64,000 nucleotides of DNA from Polaromonas sp. P2-4 (lineage in GTDB: Bacteria > Pseudomonadota > Gammaproteobacteria > Burkholderiales > Burkholderiaceae_C). Below, piece after piece: positions 17,337 to 26,265 of this stretch. The translations under genes were made by a program, and so were the position numbers. Position 1 is the stretch's first letter. Every line of letters starts with the position of its first letter. The stretch lies in NCBI GenBank assembly GCA_024703855.1, contig CP087965.1, forward strand, positions 2,224,001 to 2,288,000, written 5' to 3'. A model generated the notes under the pieces. The model saw nothing but the letters and a program-made list of their open reading frames with translations. It was not told the DNA's origin and did no database searches.

Positions 17337-18276
17337 GTTGCTTGGCTCCGGTTGGGTAGGGCCTGCTCACCCTGAAACGGGAGATGCGTTTCAGGGTGAG
17401 CAGGCCCCTTTAGCGCGGCGCGCGTGATCAGGCGCGCGACCGCTTCAGGTTGCTCCACAGGGCTGGCATGGCCAGCGCCCTTGATCAAGTCAAAGGGCGC
17501 AGCATACAAGTCCGCCCAGCCACGGCAGGCGGCGGGCGGCGTCACCACATCGGCGTCGCCGCAATGAACTTCAACCGGCATGCTCAGGCCCTGGCTTTTG
17601 CCAAGGTCGCTGGCGCACAGCAACTCGACGGCCTGCAGGTAGCCTGCGGGCTGCAAATTCGCGGCATTCCACTGCACCCAGGCGCGCGCCGCACTGCTTG
17701 CCGCCGGCGAGAGCAGGCGCTGCGGAATGCGCTCGGCAAGGCCGTTGACGCCCAGCGTTTGCAGCGCATCGCGCCGCTCGTTGCGCAGCGCGCGCTGGCA
17801 GCGGCCTGCGCAGCAGCGCCATAGCCGCCCGCCGGACTGATAAGCACCACGCGCGCCACGCGGTTCGCGCCCAGGTCGCGGGCATAGGCGCAAGCCATCA
17901 GCGCACCCAGCGAATGGCCGACCAGCACGCAGCGGCGAACGTCCAGCACCTGCAACAACTCATGCAGGCGCGCGGCGTAGTCGGTGTCAAGGGGGGCATC
18001 GCCCTGCAGGGGCGTGGAGTCGCCATAGCCCGGTGCATCCCACGCAATGACATGCACCTGCGCGCCAGCCAGCACAGCCGGATGCAGCCACGAGGCCGCC
18101 CTGGAGCTGATGCCATGCAGCAGCACCACGGTGGGGGCGTCGCCGGGCGCACCGCATTCGCGCAGCGCAACGTGTGCGCCCGAAGGAAGCGCCACGATGC
18201 GCTGGGGAAAGCGACTGTCCAGCAGCGCGAGTGGCGCCTGCAACAGATCGTCAGCAGTGCGGGTTAGGGCATCCAT
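17333..18276 (-). CDS. Alpha/beta hydrolase (one frame break)
   Basis: The start is ATG 18274-18276 (MDALTRTADDLLQAPLALLD). The fold shows the oxyanion segment VVLLHGISSRAASWLHP and the nucleophile elbow GHSLGA (LVGHSLGALMACAYARDLG). After a frame break at about 17800 it continues ALQTLGVNGLAERIPQRLL, with the acid/His region VEVHCGDADVVTPPAACRG and GAGHASPVEQPE. In meta-cleavage pathways such enzymes hydrolyse ring-fission products (C-C hydrolases), which fits the VOC dioxygenase in this cluster. The last 15-20 codons run through a perfect inverted repeat (17359-17407), so the natural C-terminus may have been altered. Confidence 0.87.
17359..17407. repeat. Perfect 21-bp inverted repeat with 7-base loop
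   Basis: The left arm 17359-17379 begins GGGCCTGCTCACCC and the right arm 17387-17407 is its exact complement (ends GGGTGAGCAGGCCC). The loop is GGAGATG. It lies in the 3' end of the hydrolase frame, just before the IclR start. It could be a mobile palindromic (REP-like) unit or an attenuating hairpin between the two genes. Confidence 0.85.
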
Positions 18277-18287
18277 GACGTCAAGAC

Positions 18288-18824
18288 TCAGCGTTTGATC
18301 TTCGCCAGCGGATGCTCGGCCGGATAGGTCGGGGTGATGGGCTTCTTGGCGCCCAGCATCACGCACACATCAGCGTCTTCGTCACCGATGTTGATTTCTT
18401 CGCGGTACACGCCAGGTGGCACCGACACCACGTCGTGGTCGGTCAGTATGGTTTCAAAGCGCTTGCCGTCCTTTTCCAGCACCAGTTTGAGCTTGCCGCG
18501 GATGAGGAAGAACACCTCCTCCACATCAACGTGCAGATGCGACGGGCCCTCGTGGCCGGCCGGGATCACCATGGTGGAGAAGGTGAAGTTTTCCGCCGGA
18601 ATGGTGCTGCTGTCGGCGGCAACGCCGGTGCCGCCCGTGCCTATGTAGCGCATCTGGCCACGGCGGTATTTGGGGTCAAAGTCCGCCTGGAACTTCAGCG
18701 CGTCGAAGTCATACTTGCGGGTGGAAAAACGCGCAACGCGGCTTTCCATCCAGGAGGTGAAGCTCGCACCCTCGGGTTGATCCCAACTTTTGGGGAGTTG
18801 CTGCTGTTCAGACAGATCGCTCAT
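18288..18824 (-). CDS. Cupin-domain protein
   Basis: A 178-residue protein starts MSDLSEQQQLPKSWDQPEG at ATG 18822-18824. It is a single cupin barrel with metal-ligand motif 1, GPSHLHVDVEEVFFLIRG (two His and a Glu), and a less conserved motif 2 around VVSVPPGVYREEINIG. Such cupins can be dioxygenases, isomerases or small-molecule-binding proteins. Its position between a hydrolase and an SDR in the catabolic cluster points to an enzymatic role on an oxygenated intermediate. The frame is intact. Confidence 0.85.
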   Translation of the reverse strand: MSDLSEQQQLPKSWDQPEGASFTSWMESRVARFSTRKYDFDALKFQADFDPKYRRGQMRYIGTGGTGVAADSSTIPAENFTFSTMVIPAGHEGPSHLHVDVEEVFFLIRGKLKLVLEKDGKRFETILTDHDVVSVPPGVYREEINIGDEDADVCVMLGAKKPITPTYPAEHPLAKIKR

Positions 18825-18849
18825 TGTGTGTATTCCTTTGAAATTGCGT

Positions 18850-19619
18850 TTAACGCATGACGAAGCCGCCGTTGACGGCAAGAACCTGACCGGTGACAAA
18901 CCGGGCCAAATCGGACAGCACATACAACACGGCCCCCGACACGTCCTCGGGCATCTGCTCGCGCTGCAGGGCGCGCTGGTCGATGTATTGACGGTGCCGC
19001 GCCCGGGCACGTATTGGGTAGCCTCCACCAGCACCAGGCCGGGGGCGATGGCATTGACGGTGATGTTGTCGGGGCCCAGCTCACGGGCCAGCGAGTGCGT
19101 CATGGCGATCACGGCGCCTTTGCTGGCCACATAGGCCAGCAGGTTGGGGGCGCCCCACATGGCGGTGTCGGAAGCGAGGTTGACGATGGCGCCGCGTCCG
19201 CTGGCGCGCAGCGCGGGGCGGCAGGCGCGTGTCATGAGCCAGGTGCCGCGCACGTTGACGTTCATGACCTGGTCCCACTTGGCAATCTCGATGTCGTCCA
19301 TGCCGCGGCCGCCAGAATCGGTCACCGCGGCGTTGTTGACAAGACCGTCCAGGCCACCAAGGTTGACAACCGCCTGCTCGGCGCAGCGCCGGATCGATGC
19401 GGGATCGCTGACGTCCACCGCGATACCGGTGACCTCGAAGCCTTCGGCGCGCAAGGTCGCAACGGATTGCTGCAGCAACTCTTCACGCAGGTCGGCAAGC
19501 GCCACCCTGGCGCCGTTCTCGCACAACGTGCGGGCAAAGGCGAAGCCCAGACCACGGGCGGCACCCGTGACCAGAATGCGGCGACCGGCCAGAAGACTCG
19601 ATTGACTGGCGCTGGCCAT
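18850..19619 (-). CDS. SDR-family oxidoreductase (one frame break)
   Basis: This is the first gene of the leftward catabolic operon, starting MASASQSSLLAGRRILVTG. The cofactor motif is TGAARGLGFAFA, followed by LVNNAAVTD. The catalytic Ser region is GAIVNLASDTAMWG, and the YVASKGAV motif has both Tyr and Lys. The frame breaks at about 18995-19005 and resumes LYVLSDLARFVTGQVLAVNG, ending FVMR with TAA at 18850-18852. Restored length is about 256 residues. It is likely an NAD(P)-dependent alcohol or dihydrodiol dehydrogenase of the pathway. Confidence 0.9.
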
Positions 19620-19737
19620 TAAACAGCCCTCCTGCAGGCTTTTTCCGAGGCTTGGCCCACGGCAACACTCTGACCGTCTTTGGCGTGTTTTATTTCAATC
19701 ATGAGGAAACCTGTCAAGGTTGGGATTGCCATAATAC

Positions 19738-19753
19738 GTTTCACCTGTGAAAC
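19738..19753. promoter_or_regulatory. Palindromic operator candidate upstream of the catabolic operon
   Basis: GTTTCACCTGTGAAAC is a perfect 7-bp inverted repeat around CT, followed at about 19766-19772 by a further half site, TGAAAC. It lies about 120 bases upstream of the first SDR gene. Palindromes of this type are bound by IclR-family regulators, and an IclR gene lies in the operon. The assignment is inference. Confidence 0.45.
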
Positions 19754-19799
19754 ATTGATTAATTGATGAAACATAGAAGAAAGCTTATCGTTATTTTTT

Positions 19800-20371
19800 C
19801 AACTCAATATCAGTAAAAACCCTTATGTCAAACCCATGCGCACCGTGACTCACAGGGCTGACAGCAGCTCTCCTGCTGGCCGGGGGTTTGCCCGCTGCGG
19901 TTTGGCGCGCACAAAAAAACTGTGTCAGCGCTGCCAGTTCATGGGTTGAAGTCCGCAGGGCTGCCCGCACGATCACGCTGCCCGGATCCGATGCTTGCCG
20001 AGCCGACAAGTCGACGAGGAACCATCTGGCCTTGGGGGCACTGCACCTACGTCGCCGGCCCGCGGCAGGATCTGCGGGTATTGCCTGGACATCTCATCGA
20101 CAAACGCACTGAAGATCGCATGCGCATGCGCGTGATCGTCAAGGCGGTTGCTGACAGACCCGGATCACCGCGGCGCGTTCCGTCTTGACGACCTGCGCGC
20201 TGGCCTGCAGGGCCGGTAACTCGACAGATGCCGACACCAGCGGATCGCATGAAGTCAGCAGACCAGGGTGCCCATGAGGTAGGTCAGAGCGTGCGGCCGG
20301 CGGAAATGGGAGCGGCACACCGTCGTATCAGCACTCCCGTGAAGGTTTTGACGGCTTTTATCATAGAAATA
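19800..20371. pseudogene. Gene-poor region with probable gene remnants
   Basis: There is no intact gene here. On the plus strand 19836-19915 reads, with one frame change, as MRTVTHR followed by LTAALLLAGGLPAAV, which looks like a severed secretion signal. On the minus strand about 20060-20260 gives scattered pieces such as AIFSAFVDEMSRQYPQILPR without a continuous frame. These look like decayed or deleted genes, but I cannot name the families. Confidence 0.35.
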
Positions 20372-20420
20372 TGCTTGTAGCCCTTTAAATACGGGCGCAA
20401 GCAGCTATGTTATTAATAGC
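20372..20420 (+). repeat. Comamonadaceae-type intergenic repeat, copy R2
   Basis: This is a near-complete copy: TGCTTGTAGCCC, seven bases, ACGGGCGCAAGCAGCTATG, then TTATTAATAGC. The mtnN stop codon (TAG, 20405-20407 on the minus strand) is supplied by this repeat. Confidence 0.8.
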
Positions 20421-21155
20421 GTATTCAGAAACCGCTCCATCATCAAATGGGCGTAGCGGCTGGCCACTTTTTCAACAAAGCTCGGAAAATCGACGTGGGC
20501 GCTGTCGTCTGCGCGGTCTGAAATGGTGCGCACGGCGGCAAACGGCACGCCGTAGTCCAGACAGACCTGCGCCACGGCCGCGCCCTCCATCTCGACCGCC
20601 AGCACCGCATGCCCGGCATCCGCCAGCGCAGTGCGCAGCGTGCGGGATTCACCGGCACCACAGACGAAACGGTCGCCGCTGGCAATCAGGCCCTGATGAA
20701 CGCGGGCACCTGGAAACGCCAGGCTCGCCTGTTCAGTCGACAAAGCCGCGCAAGCCGCCTTGAAAAGCCGTGCCGTCAAAGCTGCGTCTGCGTCGAATCG
20801 GGTTTTGCCTGTACAGCGGAACTTCATAACGCGGAAACAGCGGGGAGGCATCCAGGTCGTGCTGCAAGAAATCCGTGGCCACCACCACGTCGCCGACATT
20901 CACGCCCTCGCCCAAGCCACCGGCGACCCCGGTGAACACGATGCGGCTCACACCCAGGCGTTCAATCAGCGCGACAGCCGTGGTGGCGGCTGCGACCTTG
21001 CCAATTTTTGACAAGGCCAGCACCACCGGCTGGCCATGCAAATCACCTTGCCAAAAATCACGGCCAGCATGACTCACCTGGCGCGGGTGCCGCAGCAGTT
21101 CGATGAGGCCATGTTGTTCCTGGGGGAGCGCGCTAAGGATTGCGGTAAGTGTCAT
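20405..21155 (-). CDS. mtnN: 5'-methylthioadenosine/S-adenosylhomocysteine nucleosidase (one frame break)
   Basis: MtnN cleaves adenine from MTA and SAH in the methionine salvage and activated-methyl cycles (cytosol). The start is ATG 21153-21155 (MTLTAILSALPQEQHGL, with the catalytic Glu after ALPQ). Family motifs are VFTGVAGGLGEGVNVGDVVV, and after a break at about 20811 (one extra base) FVCGAGESRTLR, the substrate-binding VEMEGAAVAQVC and the catalytic Asp in RTISDRAD. Restored length is about 250 residues. The C-terminal stop lies in repeat R2. Confidence 0.92.
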
Positions 21156-21199
21156 CGGCAGATTTTGCACAAAATCCCCAACCAAAATACCGCGGGCAT

Positions 21200-21222
21200 A
21201 AAAAGGGCGACTCACGTCGCCC
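21200..21222 (-). terminator. Rho-independent terminator after fadD
   Basis: On the minus strand the stem GGGCGAC / GTCGCCC (21205-21222) with a four-base loop is followed by TTTTT. It lies between fadD and mtnN, both on this strand. Confidence 0.75.
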
Positions 21223-21263
21223 TCTAGAAAGCCCTTGCAGGCCCTAAAACTTGGTTCTCAGGT

Positions 21264-22951
21264 TTACTTCTTGTCGCGCAGTTCGCGGCGCAGGATCTTG
21301 CCGACCGGTGTCTTGGGCAGATCGGTGCGGAACTCAACCACCTTGGGCTGCTTGTAGCCCGTGAGGTTGGCCTTGCAGTAGTCGCGCACCTGTGCTTCCG
21401 TGAGGTTCGGGTTTTTCTTGACGATGACCAGCTTCACGGCTTCGCCGGATTTATCGTCCGCCACACCCACGCAAGCGCACTCCATCACGCCGTCCAGCTT
21501 GGCCACCACATCTTCGATCTCGTTCGGATAGACATTGAAACCGCTGACCAGAATCATGTCTTTCTTGCGGTCAACAATCTTGAAGAAGCCGTTTTCATCG
21601 AGCACGCCGATGTCGCCCGATTTGAAATAGCCATCGGCTGTCATGACCTTGGCGGTCTCGTCAGGGCGCTGCCAGTAGCCCGCCATGACCTGTGGCCCCT
21701 TGATGGCGATCTCACCGGACTGGCCCTGCGGCACTTCATTGCCGTCGTCGTCAAGCAGTTTGAAATACGTACCGGGAATCGGCACGCCAATGGTGCCGGT
21801 AAAGGCTTTGCTGTTGGTCGGGTTGCAGCTGGCCGATGGCGAGGTTTCGGACAGGCCGTAACCTTCGCAGATGGGGCAACCGGTTTTTTCCAGCCACAGC
21901 TTGGCCACCGCGCCTTGCACCGCCATGCCGCCGCCCAGCGAAACTTTCAGGTGCGACCAGTCCACGGTATTGAAGTCGGGATGGTTGGCCAGGCCATTGA
22001 ACAGCGTATTGACGGCCGGGAAGCTGTTGACCTTGTGTTTGGAGAGTTCCTTGAGCACGGCCGGCAGATCGCGCGGATTGGGGATCAGGATGTTTTTGCC
22101 GCCGGTGCGCATGCCCAGCATCATGTTCACGGTGAACGCGAAGATGTGATACAGCGGCAGCGCGCAGACGTAGGTTGGCTGTTCGCCGGCAGGCAGGCTG
22201 GCCATGGCCGGGCCGTTCCAGGCTTCGGATTGCAGCACGTTGGCAATCACGTTGCGGTGCAAAAGTACCGCGCCCTTGGAGACACCGGTGGTGCCGCCGG
22301 TGTACTGCAGCACGGCCACGTCGTCGGGTTTGATGTCGGGACGCTTGAGCGTGCCGCGCGTGCCTTGGGCCACCGCGTCATTAAAACGCACCGCACCCGG
22401 CAGGTTGAAGGCGGGCACCATCTTTTGACGCTGCGCACCACGTAGTTGACCAATGCGCCCTTGAGCATGCCGAGTTGGTCACCCATGGCGCAGAGCACCA
22501 CGTGCTTGACGGGCGTGTTGGCAATGCACTGTTCCAGCGTATTGGCAAAGTTCTCGATGATGACAATGGCCTTGGCGCCGGAATCCTTGAGCTGGTGCTC
22601 CAGCTCGCGCGGGGTGTAGAGCGGATTGACGTTGACCACCACATAACCCGCACGCAGGATGGCGGCCACGGCCACCGGGTACTGCGGCACGTTGGGCATC
22701 ATGATGGCAATGCGGTCGCCTTTGGCCAGGCCCAGGCCCTGCAAATAGGCGCCAAAGGCGACAGACAGGCTGTCGGTCTGGCCAAACGTGACATCTTTGC
22801 CCATGAAGCTGTAGGCCACACGGCTACCATGCTTCTTGAAGCTCTCCTCCATCAGCGCCACCAAAGACGGGTATTGCGAAGCGTCTATATCCGCTGGCAC
22901 GCCCGCCGGGTAGGCCTTGAGCCACGGGCGATCAATGGTCACTGCATTCAT
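21264..22951 (-). CDS. fadD: Long-chain fatty acid-CoA ligase (one frame break)
   Basis: FadD activates fatty acids to acyl-CoA with ATP at the inner membrane. The start is ATG 22949-22951 (MNAVTIDRPWLKAYPAG); an in-frame ATG 15 bases earlier is possible. The N-terminal half ends at YVVRSVKRW, with a missing base in an A-run at about 22423. The second half has the AMP-binding motif YTGGTTGVSKGAVLLHRN, EGYGLSETSP, the ATP motif GYFKSGDIGVLDENGFFKIV and the C-terminal Lys in KTPVGKILRRELR. Restored length is about 562 residues, as in FadD. Confidence 0.94.
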
Positions 22952-23118
22952 GTTTGTCTTCTCCATTACTGTTAACGAACTGCCACGAATTCTCAATGCG
23001 CGCCCTCTTCGTGGCTATTGCGTTTTCCCTAGGAAATCGTGGAAATCAGAAGGGGAACCCCTCTAATTTATTTCTCAATGGCGTGCGCCTGCGCCGGCTG
23101 CTGCGGCGCACAGGCGGT

Positions 23119-24548
23119 TCATTCAATCGCCTTGCCCATGTCTTCAATGACCTTCTTGGCGTCGCCAAAGACCATCATGGTTTTGTCCATGTAGAACAGC
23201 TCGTTGTCCAGACCCGCATAACCGGCCGCCATGGAGCGCTTGTTGACGATCACGGTCTTGGCCTTGTAGGCCTCCAGGATCGGCATGCCGTAGATCGGGC
23301 TGCCCTTTTGCAGCGCGGCCGGGTTCACCACGTCGTTGGCCCCCAGGATGATGGCCACGTCGGCCTGGCCGAACTCGACGTTGATGTCTTCCATCTCGAA
23401 CACCTGGTCGTAGGGCACTTCGGCTTCGGCCAGCAGCACGTTCATGTGGCCCGGCATGCGGCCGGCCACCGGGTGGATCGCGTACTTGACCTTCACGCCC
23501 TTGTGGATGAGTTTTTCGGCCAGCTCATTCACCGCATGCTGCGCGCGCCACCGCCAGGCCGTAGCCAGGCACGATGATCACGGTCTCGGCATTGCCCAGA
23601 ATGTAGGCCGCATCATCGGCCGAGCCCGATTTGACCGGACGCTGCTCTTTCGTGCCGACCGCTGCCGTAGCAGCCTCGCCGCCGAAGCCGCCCAGGATCA
23701 CGTTGAAGAAGGAGCGGTTCATCGCCTTGCACATGATGTAGGAGAGGATCGCACCCGAGGAACCCACCAGCGAGCCGGCAATGATCAGCATGGCGTTGTT
23801 CAGCGAAAAACCGATGCCGGCTGCCGCCCAGCCCGAGTAGCTGTTGAGCATGGACACCACCACCGGCATGTCAGCGCCGCCGATCGGGATGATGATCAGC
23901 ACGCCGAGCGCAAACGACAGCGCCAGCATGGCAAAAACGCCGTCCAGTTGCCGGTGAACATGAAGGCCAGGCCGAGACCCAGTGTGGCCAGGCCGAGCAC
24001 CAAGTTCAGCATATGCTGGCCGCCAAAGGTCACCGGTGCGCCCTGGAACAAACGGAACTTGTACTTGCCGCTGAGCTTGCCAAACGCAATCACCGAGCCG
24101 CTGAAGGTCACCGCACCGATAGCCGCACTGAGGAATAGCTCAAGCCGGTTGCCCGACGGAATGTCCGACGTCGCCAGCCCCTTGGCCACAATGCCAAACG
24201 CAAATGGCTCGGCCACCGCCGCGATGGCGATGAACACCGCGGCCAGACCAATCATGCTGTGCATGAAAGCCACCAGCTCGGGCATTTTGGTCATCTCGAC
24301 TTTTTGGCCATGATGGCGCCAGCGCAACCGCCGATCACCAGGCCCACAAGGACATAGGCCATGCCCATGGCCTTGCCACCGGAACTCTCCACAATCAGCG
24401 CACCGGTGGTCAGGATGGCAATCGCCATGCCGACCATGCCGAACAGGTTACCGCGGATGGACGTGGTGGGATGCGACAGGCCCTTGAGCGCCTGGATGAA
24501 GAAGACGGAAGCCACCAGGTACAGCAGCGTAACGATGTTCATGCTCAT
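23119..24548 (-). CDS. pntB: NAD(P) transhydrogenase beta subunit (three frame breaks)
   Basis: PntB holds the proton channel helices and the NADP(H)-binding domain III of the proton-translocating transhydrogenase in the inner membrane. The start is ATG 24546-24548 ([19 protein letters not shown]), overlapping the pntAB stop (ATGA). Breaks lie at about 24300 (A-run), 23945 and 23547. The membrane part includes [17 protein letters not shown]. Domain III has [44 protein letters not shown] and [18 protein letters not shown]. Restored length is about 476 residues. Three breaks in one conserved gene argue for sequence error. Confidence 0.94.
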
Positions 24549-24883
24549 TTGGCCGCTCCTTCTGCCGCAACCGGGGGAACAACAGGCGCTTTCTTTTCTT
24601 TCTTCCTGAACATCTCCAGCATCCGGCGCGTGACCAGAAAGCCGCCGAAGACATTCACGGCCGCCAGCGCCACGGCCAACACGCCCATGGTTTTACCCAG
24701 GGTGGTCTCGGTCAACGCGGCAGCGAGCATGGCGCCGACAATGACGATGGCCGAAATCGCGTTGGTCACCGCCATCAGCGGCGTGTGCAAGGCGGGCGTG
24801 ACCGTCCACACCACGTGGTAGCCCACGTAGATGGCGAGGACAAAAATAATCAGGTTGATGATGGTGGGTGACACTGCATCCAT
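24545..24883 (-). CDS. pntAB: NAD(P) transhydrogenase alpha subunit part 2 (membrane part)
   Basis: This is the short membrane component of the three-gene transhydrogenase (as in Rhodospirillum), 112 residues from ATG 24881-24883 (MDAVSPTIINLIIFVLAIYV). Three membrane helices include TPALHTPLMAVTNAISAIV and LGKTMGVLAVALAAVNVFGG. The C-terminus is basic, then Ala/Pro rich. The frame is intact. The stop overlaps the pntB start by four bases, so translation is probably coupled. Confidence 0.93.
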   Translation of the reverse strand: MDAVSPTIINLIIFVLAIYVGYHVVWTVTPALHTPLMAVTNAISAIVIVGAMLAAALTETTLGKTMGVLAVALAAVNVFGGFLVTRRMLEMFRKKEKKAPVVPPVAAEGAAK

Positions 24884-24956
24884 GGTTTTCTCCTGTGAGG
24901 GCGGCCCTTGTTGCCAGCCCCGAAAATGACTTGTTGGGTTTGACTTCGCCGCAGGA

Positions 24957-26072
24957 TTACTTGCGCCGGACTTCACCGGCTTGCGTCATCAGGCAGGCCG
25001 CCACAATATCGTCTTCCATGTCGATATTGAGCGCACCTTCCTTGGTGATGATGAGCTTGAGGAAGTCGAGCAGGTTGCGGGCGTAGAGCGCGCTGGCATC
25101 GGCCGCGACGAGTGCGGGCACATTGGTCTGGCCGATCAGCGTCACGCCGTGCTTGATCACGGTCTGGCCGGGTTCGGTCAGCGGGCAGTTGCCGCCTTGC
25201 GGTGCGGCCAGATCCACAATCACGCTGCCGGGCTTCATGGACTTGACCATGTCTTCGGTGACCAGCACGGGGGCTGCACGGCCAGGAATCAGTGCGGTGG
25301 TAATCACAATGTCGGCTTGCGCCACGCGTTTGGCGACTTCGGCCTTTGGCGCTCCAGCCAGCTGGGTGGCATCGGTTTGGCGTAGCCGCCGACCCCGACG
25401 GCCGCCTCGCGCTCTTCGTCGGTTTCGTAAGGCACATCGATGAACTTGGCGCCCAGCGACTCGACCTGCTCTTTCACGCTGGGGCGCACGTCGCTGGCTT
25501 CAATCACCGCGCCCATGCGCCTGGCCGTGGCAATCGCCTGCAGGCCCGCCACACCGACGCCCAGAACCACCACACGGGCGGCCTTGACCTGTACCGGCCG
25601 CCGTCATCAGCATCGGGAAAAACCGCTGATACTGGTCGGCGGCCATCATCACGGCTTTGTAGCCGGCGATGTTGGCCTGCGATGAGAGCACGTCCATGCT
25701 TTGCGCGCGGCTGGTGCGCGGCGCGGCTTCGAGTGCAAACGAGGTCAACTGGGCCGCGGCCAGCCGCTGCAGTCCCGTTGCATCAAACGGGTTCAGCATG
25801 CCGACCAGCACGCCGCCCGGTTTGACATGCGCGACTTCGCCGTCCAGTGGGCAGCGAACCTTGAGCACGATGTCAGCCGCGTAAGCACCGGCGGCGCTGG
25901 TCATCTCGGCACCAACCGCCGTGTAGGCCTCGTCAGGCACGCTGGCCGCAACACCCGCGCCCGACTGGACACGGATGGTGTGGCCCTGGCTTTTAAGTTT
26001 TTTCGCCGTTTCGGGCGTGATGGCGACGCGTGTTTCTCCGGCCGTGATTTCGGCGGGTACCCCAATCAGCAT
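24957..26072 (-). CDS. pntAA: NAD(P) transhydrogenase alpha subunit part 1, NAD-binding (two frame breaks)
   Basis: PntAA is the soluble NAD(H)-binding domain I. The start is ATG 26070-26072 ([20 protein letters not shown], the AlaDH/PNT N-terminal signature). The frame breaks at about 25600 and resumes with the Rossmann loop [37 protein letters not shown]. It breaks again at about 25365, resuming [19 protein letters not shown] and [17 protein letters not shown]. Restored length is about 371 residues. It is the first gene of the pntAA-pntAB-pntB operon. Confidence 0.93.
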
Positions 26073-26265
26073 GGGTCTCTCCTCAAGTAGCTTTGATTTT
26101 TTTGACGGACCCACGAGAGCTTCAATTTGAATCTCTACGTGAGTTTGTACATGGGATTTGTACCTATTCGTACCTGTCAAGAAGCTTACATGAGATTTTT
26201 GAAATTTTTATGAAGGCACCCGATAGTTTTTCACGGCCACCAATACACGGCTCAGTCGTCGCCCA

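Noticed and set aside
18288..19619. Apparent SDR-cupin fusion protein of 443 residues
   Set aside because: The fusion arises because the SDR frame slips at about 19000 into the cupin frame. The SDR's own C-terminus (FVTGQVLAVNG, FVMR, stop at 18850) and the cupin's own start (18824) are present in the expected frames.
23060..23118. Terminator after pntB
   Set aside because: A GTGCGCC/GGCGCAC stem is present but there is no T-run and the loop is long. The support is too weak to list.
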